Assembly (NCBI GenBank): GCA_964648415.1
Contig: CAZYOC010000179.1
Span: forward strand, 1-9,456
Origin: G963669175 sp964648415
Lineage (GTDB): Bacteria > Electryoneota > Electryoneia > Electryoneales > Electryoneaceae
Direction: 5' to 3'
DNA length: 9,456 bases
Shown here: positions 1 to 4,798 of the stretch, piece after piece
How positions within the stretch are numbered: position 1 is the stretch's first letter
Layout: every line of letters starts with the position of its first letter
Position numbers and translations under genes: made by a program
Notes under the pieces: model-generated
What the model was told of the DNA's origin: nothing
The model's input: the letters and a program-made list of their open reading frames with translations, nothing else
Databases searched by the model: none

Positions 1-30
1 TAACTTATTGTATTCTTGCACCTTGTCTGG

Positions 31-50
31 ATTCCAGCCTTCGCTGGAAT
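31..50. repeat. REP-like palindrome (perfect hairpin)
   Basis: Two perfect 8-bp arms (ATTCCAGC and GCTGGAAT) enclose a CTTC tetraloop. Read on the minus strand the core is CCAGCGAAGGCTGG, which resembles the GCGAAGGC core of intergenic palindromes common in gammaproteobacteria and of the hairpin at 1662-1682. No T-tract follows on either strand, so it is not a good intrinsic terminator. The rest of 1-188 holds no recognisable gene or strong promoter. Only the start of this stretch is visible, so a larger element could extend beyond the window. Confidence 0.7.
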
Positions 51-188
51 GAGAGTGTTTCCTGTTGTGATACAGTCTGCAACAGCCGGGCTAAAGCGAT
101 GCCTTGAACCGTCCGATAAGAAAGACGAGGGTGATCATCGTTCTGGTCCGTAAGCGCGGCTTGAGGTACAAGCCATACGGAGCGGACG

Positions 189-1598
189 ATGGCCGAAGCC
201 ATGATTATTTCCGGCAGCATGACCGCCGGAATCCGGGGAGCCGGGTTCCAGGCCGGGCTCTCTCCGTTCCAGCGATACCCCCAACAGAACACCGCGGACT
301 CTGAAAACACCTGCCCCAAATGCGGAGGTCATCCACCCTATTGTTGCAGTTACGAGGACAAAGCCTCCATCTCTGACGATGCTTACGCTCGCTACCAGCA
401 GGCGCAGCAGCAGGAAGAAGCCGAGGAGCAGACGGTGTCGGGGCTCGCCCTGCGCGAAAAGGACCAGGCAGAAGAAGCGCGGCAGCCTGCGCTGAATCCG
501 GAGCCGTCGGGTGACGGCGAGGCGGATCAAAGCGCCACCGGCAATGCAGAATCGGCGGCTGATAATGCGGGTTCGGCAAGCGAGATCGATCCGGCCGGAG
601 ATGCTGCCGTGGGAGCCACGAAGCAATCAGGCTCCAGGGCGGAGGACGAGTCAAACACACAGGCGGCCCCGACCCGCCAACTCGACAAAGAAGAGCAGAA
701 GGAAGTCGAGGAGCTGAAGAAGCGGGATGCGAAGGTGCGTCAGCACGAGCAGGCGCATTTGGCGGCGGCGGGACATCTGGCCAGCGGCGGCGCACGGTTT
801 GAGTATGAGACCGGGCCGGACGGGCGTCAATACGCCACCGGCGGGCATGTCAGCGTGAGTGTGGGCGGTGGAGACACCCCGGAGGAGCGTTATCGTAACG
901 CCACCCAGGCGGAACGCGCGGCGCTGGCTCCGGCAGAGCCGTCGCCACAGGACCGGAAGGTCGCCGCCGAAGCGCGCCAGGTCGCTACAGAAGCGCAGCA
1001 GGATATGACCGAAGAGCGCGCCGAGGAAGCGAACGCGATGCAAGAGTCCGCAGGTAGGGGCGAAACAACAGCACAGGCGGAGCAGGCCGGAACCCAGTCC
1101 TCCGAAGCGCCACAACGTCCCGACGAGCAGAGTGCACTGCCGCCGTATCCGGGAGTCGGCCCCGCCGCTGCGGATCCGCAAGGTACAATCGAGTCGGAAG
1201 CTCCCCGGGAATCGCAGCGGCGTCCCATGGAGCCGGGCGGTATGGCGGGCGGCATGATGGATCCGTTGTCGCCGTTTGCGCCGTATCATCGCCAGGCGCA
1301 GCCGGTGCATCCCGGCGGGGAGAATTCGCAGGACGCCGCGGGTGAGGACACCGGCAATGGCGCACAGGGACAGATCCGGGGCCAGCAGGGGTCCACTTCC
1401 ATCTGGAGTAACGGCATGGCTCAGTCGACAGCGTCACAGCAGAGCGGGGGGATGATGGAGAACCAGGACGACAACCCGTTGAAGCGCGCCTCCGACGCAT
1501 ACAAGCGCAACAGCGATTCTACTGCGGGGCAATCCTCCACGAAGAAACTGACCGAGTCGACCACTCGCAACGGTGCGTTGATGAACCGAGTCGCCTGA
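189..1598 (+). CDS. SprA-family putative zinc metalloprotease
   Basis: A 469-residue protein assigned to the SprA-related family, whose members are thought to be metalloproteases because they share an HExxH motif; the substrate is not known. The conserved block spans about residues 165-275: a charged helix, HEQAH at 186-190, a GPDGRQYATGG segment at 209-219, then an AALAPAEPSPQD segment around 244-255 and a VAAEARQVATEAQQ helix. From memory, relatives carry Glu in a GGEV motif where this protein has GGHV (His220), so the third metal ligand may differ. The N-terminus has a CPKCGG motif (Cys42, Cys45) and a Cys52-Cys53 pair that could bind a second metal. The rest, including about 170 C-terminal residues, is low-complexity, rich in Gln, Glu, Ala, Ser, Gly and Pro, and probably disordered. 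There is no signal peptide, so it is predicted to be cytoplasmic. The ATG is preceded by GGAG at 179-182 with a 6-nt spacer. It stands alone, with hairpins on both sides. Confidence 0.85.
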   Translation: MAEAMIISGSMTAGIRGAGFQAGLSPFQRYPQQNTADSENTCPKCGGHPPYCCSYEDKASISDDAYARYQQAQQQEEAEEQTVSGLALREKDQAEEARQPALNPEPSGDGEADQSATGNAESAADNAGSASEIDPAGDAAVGATKQSGSRAEDESNTQAAPTRQLDKEEQKEVEELKKRDAKVRQHEQAHLAAAGHLASGGARFEYETGPDGRQYATGGHVSVSVGGGDTPEERYRNATQAERAALAPAEPSPQDRKVAAEARQVATEAQQDMTEERAEEANAMQESAGRGETTAQAEQAGTQSSEAPQRPDEQSALPPYPGVGPAAADPQGTIESEAPRESQRRPMEPGGMAGGMMDPLSPFAPYHRQAQPVHPGGENSQDAAGEDTGNGAQGQIRGQQGSTSIWSNGMAQSTASQQSGGMMENQDDNPLKRASDAYKRNSDSTAGQSSTKKLTESTTRNGALMNRVA

Positions 1599-1626
1599 CA
1601 GGTGTTTTTCTCGTTGCATTCGCACC

Positions 1627-1731
1627 TATAGTGATGCTCGCAAATAATGTCCCATGAGGTCATCCCCAGCGAAGGCGGGGATCTCCTCCGTTTCCAACGC
1701 GAACGAGACAATACTTTCAAGACTCACTATA
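1627..1731. mobile_element. MITE-like element with REP-like core (candidate)
   Basis: A segment of about 105 bp after the SprA-family gene is bounded by TATAGTGA (1627-1634) and its exact reverse complement TCACTATA (1724-1731). The inverted repeats extend imperfectly inward: 1627-1651 matches the reverse complement of 1707-1731 at 19 of 25 positions, ending in TGTC. ACC lies immediately outside each end (1624-1626 and 1732-1734), as a 3-bp target duplication would. A palindrome occupies the middle, and there is no coding capacity. The pattern fits a non-autonomous miniature element. A single copy seen by eye is not proof of mobility. Confidence 0.45.
1662..1682. repeat. REP-like palindrome (GCGAAGGC core)
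   Basis: ATCCCC (1662-1667) pairs with GGGGAT (1677-1682). Inside them GC pairs with GC around a GAAG loop, with one bulged A. It closely resembles the widespread ATCCCCGCGAAGGCGGGGAT type of intergenic palindrome. It is in the opposite orientation to the hairpin at 31-50, so the two copies flank the SprA-family gene as inverted copies. No U-tract follows. It could still stabilise the mRNA 3' end or slow transcription between the convergent genes on either side. Confidence 0.7.
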
Positions 1732-1760
1732 ACCGCAGATCGTGAACACTGCCTGCCGAC

Positions 1761-2432
1761 TCAAGAGCCGGCTGCGGACGCTGCGGTTGCTGCTGTCACG
1801 GCGCTCGCCACAGCGGCCTGAACCTCCTCAATCAGTTGCGCCACAGGCGCTGCGGCCTTGCTCTCCTTCGTGATTGCCTTCATTCGCTTTTTTGCTTCCT
1901 TCCGGTGCTCCTTGTCGAACAATTCATGGGTAAGATTGCAGGTATACGCCAGCGCGATCAGCGACTCCATGCGGGGCGCAGGGTGTTTTCCCTGTAAAAC
2001 CACTTCTCGTAATTCACGCCGGATCGCCTGCTCCGGCGCGCCGTCGACTTCAGGGTAATGTTTGACAGTAAATACCCACAGTACCTTACCCTCCTCCAGT
2101 CGGAGAATCTCTTTGTCGATCAACCGCTGTACAACCCGGTCTTGTAGTTTCTTCATTTTGCCATGAAGTTTCGAAACCCAATACTTCGGTTTCCGGCGTT
2201 TGGTGTCGGAACGGATCCATTCAAACGCCTCATCGAGGAGCGGGTCGCCCGTGTCATTGGTATCCACAACGACCACATACTTACCGTCCATGGAGAGCCG
2301 GCTCTGATGAAACAGATCGAGCAGGAGACAACCCGGCAGGCTGTACTCGAGTTCGGTCGATCCCGCCGCCCATTTGCCGGTCTCCTCGCGCAATGCGAGC
2401 AGGGCGAATTCTTCAACGAGTAATAGATTCAT
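1761..2432 (-). CDS. Bacterial GPP34 (Golgi phosphoprotein 3-like) domain protein
   Basis: A 223-residue protein. The N-terminus (LLLVEEFALLALREETGKW, then LEYSLPGCLLLDLF) is the typical opening of the GPP34 fold, followed by the expected pattern of helices (KLQDRVVQRLIDKEIL near 94-109) and a segment near 150-165 (MESLIALAYTCNL). In eukaryotes GPP34 proteins (GOLPH3, Vps74) bind phosphatidylinositol-4-phosphate on Golgi membranes. The role of bacterial homologues is largely unknown, so no biochemical function is assigned. The last 25 or so residues are an Ala/Val/Thr-rich tail. It is the last gene of a three-gene operon: its ATG lies one base after the TGA of the SRPBCC gene, and an AAGG-type ribosome site sits inside the end of that gene, suggesting translational coupling. 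Predicted soluble, without a signal peptide. Confidence 0.85.
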   Translation of the reverse strand: MNLLLVEEFALLALREETGKWAAGSTELEYSLPGCLLLDLFHQSRLSMDGKYVVVVDTNDTGDPLLDEAFEWIRSDTKRRKPKYWVSKLHGKMKKLQDRVVQRLIDKEILRLEEGKVLWVFTVKHYPEVDGAPEQAIRRELREVVLQGKHPAPRMESLIALAYTCNLTHELFDKEHRKEAKKRMKAITKESKAAAPVAQLIEEVQAAVASAVTAATAASAAGS

Positions 2433-2433
2433 G

Positions 2434-3108
2434 TCAGTACCTTGTCTCTATGATGCGTTGGAGTTCTTTCAGGTCTTTTTGCAATTCCATGTCCGCCTGG
2501 TAGGCGATCATACCCGCCGCGACCATCATCGTGCCGGAATTGGTCGTAGCCTGAAAGGAATGAACGATCGTTGTCGCGTTGTTGTGCTCAAGAAAATCGA
2601 AGATGATGCTGGCTTGGAAATCTGAATGCTCCATGGCCACTTTCAGGCGTTGGTCGGGGATGAGTTCGTCAACTTCTCCATCCAGTTGAAACATACCACC
2701 GGCAAGTTTATACGTTGCGATATATTCCATACCTGGTTTCATGGGGCCTTGTTGAAGCGCTTTGACTGCCTCCAGGCCCGAAATCCATTGAGTCAGCTTT
2801 TCCGGTTCGACGAAGAAAGGAAAGACCTGATCGGCGGTGCGGTTGATGGTGATGGCGTGGTCTTCCGTCCGTAAGGTGACCTCATTGGGGTTGCCAATGG
2901 TTGGCGCCGATGAAAGCACAACCTCCCCAACATACCAGAGGTTCTTCGGGCTGACCATCGCGGCGACCAGCTTCCGCATGGGCAGTTGAAAGCCCCGTTG
3001 AGCCGCCATGCGCTTCATCTTCAGCAAAGATCCGTAGCCGGCCGTCAACCCCAGGGCGACAAGCAGGACGATGATGCTGATGAGGAGGAACCGTCGCAGG
3101 TTCTTCAT
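2434..3108 (-). CDS. Membrane-anchored SRPBCC (START-like) protein
   Basis: A 224-residue protein with one N-terminal membrane segment (about residues 6-27, ISIIVLLVALGLTAGYG, after a basic MKNLRR start), acting as a signal anchor. About 60 linker residues follow, then an SRPBCC/polyketide-cyclase-like domain from about residue 78 to the end. Features typical of the fold are a strand then ADQVFPFFVEPEKLTQWI (the helix after strand 1), a GPMKPGMEY turn, alternating strands, and a long C-terminal helix ending LQKDLKELQRIIE. These domains form a deep hydrophobic pocket for lipids or polyketide-like ligands. The ligand cannot be read from the sequence. The ATG follows an AAGGAAAGG ribosome site (3117-3125) with an 8-nt spacer. 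It starts 25 bp after the MBL gene and ends one base before the GPP34 gene. Confidence 0.82.
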   Translation of the reverse strand: MKNLRRFLLISIIVLLVALGLTAGYGSLLKMKRMAAQRGFQLPMRKLVAAMVSPKNLWYVGEVVLSSAPTIGNPNEVTLRTEDHAITINRTADQVFPFFVEPEKLTQWISGLEAVKALQQGPMKPGMEYIATYKLAGGMFQLDGEVDELIPDQRLKVAMEHSDFQASIIFDFLEHNNATTIVHSFQATTNSGTMMVAAGMIAYQADMELQKDLKELQRIIETRY

Positions 3109-3133
3109 GAGTGCAACCTTTCCTTCGAGCGTG

Positions 3134-3775
3134 TCACGCGATTCCGTGTTTACGCTTGTATGCCAGCCAATTCTTCTTCAAGTCAAGGAAGCTCTCGTAG
3201 TCGGGCTGTTGCAGAAACGGGTTGGTCTCCCGTTCTCGCTGTATCGTTGACTGTGGTTCTACACCCACATCATGACCGGGAAAGACACGTGTTTCATCCG
3301 GAAGCTGCATCAGTTTGCCGTGGAGAGAATCATATTCCTGGCGGGCGTCCTCACCATATCCGGTTCCTCCGACCTTACCGACAAACAGGGTGTCGCCGGT
3401 GAAGACCGCATCGCCGACAAGCAAGCACATGGAGTCCTCGGTGTGACCGGGAGTGTGGAGAATGTGGATCTCTTCTTCGCCCAACGGCAACCGAGTATCG
3501 TCTTGCAGGATCCGGCCGGTTGTGGGCTCCAAATCGCCAAAAGCCATAGCTTTAACACCGGACAGCTTTTCCATTTCAGCGTTGCCGTTGCTGTGGTCAT
3601 GGTGACGATGTGTGTTGAATACGTAGACAGGCGAAAAACCCGCATCAATGCAGGCACGATAAACCATCTCCGGAGCGTAGGAAGGGTCGATGATAGCTGC
3701 AGAGCCGGTTTTCGGATCGGCGACGATGTAAGCGAAATTCCGGTCGCCCCCCGTGGCTAGCTGTTGCACCAACAA
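3134..3775 (-). CDS. MBL-fold metallo-hydrolase, glyoxalase II/persulfide dioxygenase-like
   Basis: A 213-residue metallo-beta-lactamase-fold enzyme. The metal ligands are all visible: THRHHDH at 55-61 (His56, His58, Asp60, His61), His111 in TPGHTEDS, Asp127 in GDTLFVGKVGGTG and His168 in FPGHD. The GDTLFVG...GG segment and the C-terminal NPFLQ region are typical of hydroxyacylglutathione hydrolase (glyoxalase II) and the related ETHE1/persulfide dioxygenases. The sequence alone does not decide between thioester hydrolysis and sulfur oxidation. At 213 residues it is shorter than classical glyoxalase II (about 255), so the glutathione-binding C-terminal domain is reduced. The start is TTG at 3775-3773, supported by AGGAGG seven bases upstream. 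It is the first gene of the operon. Predicted cytoplasmic. Confidence 0.88.
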   Translation of the reverse strand: MLVQQLATGGDRNFAYIVADPKTGSAAIIDPSYAPEMVYRACIDAGFSPVYVFNTHRHHDHSNGNAEMEKLSGVKAMAFGDLEPTTGRILQDDTRLPLGEEEIHILHTPGHTEDSMCLLVGDAVFTGDTLFVGKVGGTGYGEDARQEYDSLHGKLMQLPDETRVFPGHDVGVEPQSTIQRERETNPFLQQPDYESFLDLKKNWLAYKRKHGIA

Positions 3776-3782
3776 ACGTATT

Positions 3783-3788
3783 CCTCCT
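3783..3788 (-). promoter_or_regulatory. Strong ribosome binding site deciding a TTG start
   Basis: The minus-strand AGGAGG lies seven bases upstream of TTG (3775-3773). The MBL fold then begins directly (LVQQLATGGDRNFAYIV). No in-frame ATG is as well placed, so this site fixes the unusual start codon. Confidence 0.8.
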
Positions 3789-3854
3789 GTTGAGAGCCTT
3801 GCGTTGCAAACTGGAGCAGATCCCGTAAGCAGTACTCGATACCGCCTTGGCGAT

Positions 3855-3892
3855 GTCGTTCCTGCGAAACTGTCTGCTTCCGCAGGAATGAC
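3855..3892. repeat. Intergenic palindrome (REP-like)
   Basis: The arms GTCGTTCCTGCG (3855-3866) and CGCAGGAATGAC (3881-3892) pair at 11 of 12 positions, and the exception can form a G-U pair in RNA, around a 14-nt loop. The GTCATTCCTGCGGAAGCAG sequence read on the minus strand belongs to the same broad type as the other two hairpins in the window. It lies between divergent genes with no following T-tract, so a terminator role is unlikely. Confidence 0.7.
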
Positions 3893-4102
3893 ACTCGTCG
3901 GGCATTCGTGCTACTTCATTCCCGCAGCAGCGACACGTATCGTCTCGGCCTGCCGAGAACCACAACAGCATATGATAAACATAATTCCAAGCGATTATCC
4001 AACCCTCAGGCGGAATCCGACCAACTTTTCCCATCCTCATTTCGGGGCCGATCCAGCCGATCCTCACTTCTCTCTCGCCACGTTTCATTCTATCTTTCAG
4101 CC

Positions 4103-4798
4103 ATGCAACAGACCACACACACACAGATTCAACCTCTGATTGTATTCGAGGACGTCAGCCGGGTGTACGGCCACTCAGCGAAACCCGTACAGGCGCTGCA
4201 ACAGGTTACACTGGAGATTCCCCCCGGACTGACCTTTCTTACCGGGCCGTCCGGCTGCGGCAAGTCCACCATGATCAACCTGATCGGGGCGTTGGACCGG
4301 CCGACTTCCGGAAGGATCCAAGTCGCCGAGACCGGGCTCACCGAGTTGAATCCCCGAGAGCTGGATGACTACAGGCGACACACGGTCGGGATCGTTTTCC
4401 AGTTTTTTCACTTGATTCCGACACTGACCATCCTGGAAAACGTGGCGCTCCCCGCCGAGCTGGCCGGAGTCGCCTACAAAGAGGCGGTCAAGCGTGCCGA
4501 AGGTCTGCTTGAACAGGTCGGCCTGGAGAGCCGGCGCGAGCACCGCCCCCATGAACTCTCCGGCGGCGAGATCCAGCGCACTGCCATTGCACGAGCCTTG
4601 ATCAACAACCCGGCGCTGGTGCTCGCCGACGAGCCCACCGGCAACCTGGACAGCATCGCTTCCGCGAAAGTCATGGACCTCTTTCGCCGCATCGCCCGCG
4701 AAAACGTCGCCTCGGTGCTGATCGCCAGCCATGACCGTGAATTGTTCACGCCGGAGGACCGCGTGCTGCGGCTGCGTGACGGGAGGCTCACGGACTGA
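4103..4798 (+). CDS. ABC transporter ATPase, MacB/LolD type (AttE-like)
   Basis: A 231-residue ATPase with every ABC motif: Walker A GPSGCGKST at 48-56, Q-loop Gln100 in VFQFFHLIPTLTILENV, signature LSGGEIQR at 152-159, Walker B LVLADEP with Asp176 and catalytic Glu177, D-loop GNLD, and H-loop His210 in IASHDREL. The length and the DEPTGNLD sequence are typical of the MacB/LolD/FtsE class, which powers FtsX-type permeases. ATG 4103 was chosen because the family domain starts about 10 residues later. The frame is open a further 65 codons upstream, but that part shows no ABC similarity. No Shine-Dalgarno sequence precedes this ATG, so translation may be leaderless or weak. The TGA overlaps the permease ATG (4798-4800). 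The AttE label comes from the downstream AttFG-like permease and AttH-like protein; the substrate is unknown. Confidence 0.92.
   Translation: MQQTTHTQIQPLIVFEDVSRVYGHSAKPVQALQQVTLEIPPGLTFLTGPSGCGKSTMINLIGALDRPTSGRIQVAETGLTELNPRELDDYRRHTVGIVFQFFHLIPTLTILENVALPAELAGVAYKEAVKRAEGLLEQVGLESRREHRPHELSGGEIQRTAIARALINNPALVLADEPTGNLDSIASAKVMDLFRRIARENVASVLIASHDRELFTPEDRVLRLRDGRLTD
4114..4125 (+). repeat. (CA)6 dinucleotide run in the first codons of the ATPase gene
   Basis: Six CA units occupy codons 4-8 of the ATPase gene. Loss or gain of one unit would shift the frame near the start. Six units is short for known phase-variable tracts. Confidence 0.6.

Larger units (their letters stand above)
3776..4102. 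promoter_or_regulatory. Divergent intergenic region between the MBL operon and the att-like operon
   Basis: This 327-bp gap separates genes transcribed away from each other, so it should hold promoters for both. It contains the MBL ribosome site, a 12-bp-arm hairpin (3855-3892) and an AT-rich patch at 3968-4000. The best -10-like sequence for the plus strand is TATGAT at 3971-3976, with a poor -35. On the minus strand TTGGAT is followed 17 bases later by TTTATC in the same patch. ATCCTCATTTC (4033-4043) recurs as ATCCTCACTTC (4060-4070). The open frames here have no recognisable protein similarity. The promoter calls are weak. Confidence 0.4.

Noticed and set aside
651..1310. Long minus-strand frames opposite the SprA-family gene
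   Set aside because: They are Arg-, Cys- and Pro-rich with no domain pattern. The plus-strand frame has the HEQAH family block.
1662..1682. The hairpin as a rho-independent terminator
   Set aside because: No T-tract follows on either strand; the sequence fits a REP-like palindrome better.
3272..3760. A plus-strand 162-codon frame opposite the MBL gene
   Set aside because: The minus strand carries the complete MBL metal-binding motif set; the plus frame has no recognisable features.
31..3892. The three palindromes as a CRISPR array
   Set aside because: They are widely separated, differ in sequence and orientation, and have no regular spacers or cas genes.
3908..4102. An upstream extension of the ATPase by 65 codons
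   Set aside because: The extension lacks ABC similarity, runs through the region needed for divergent promoters, and the family domain starts just after ATG 4103.
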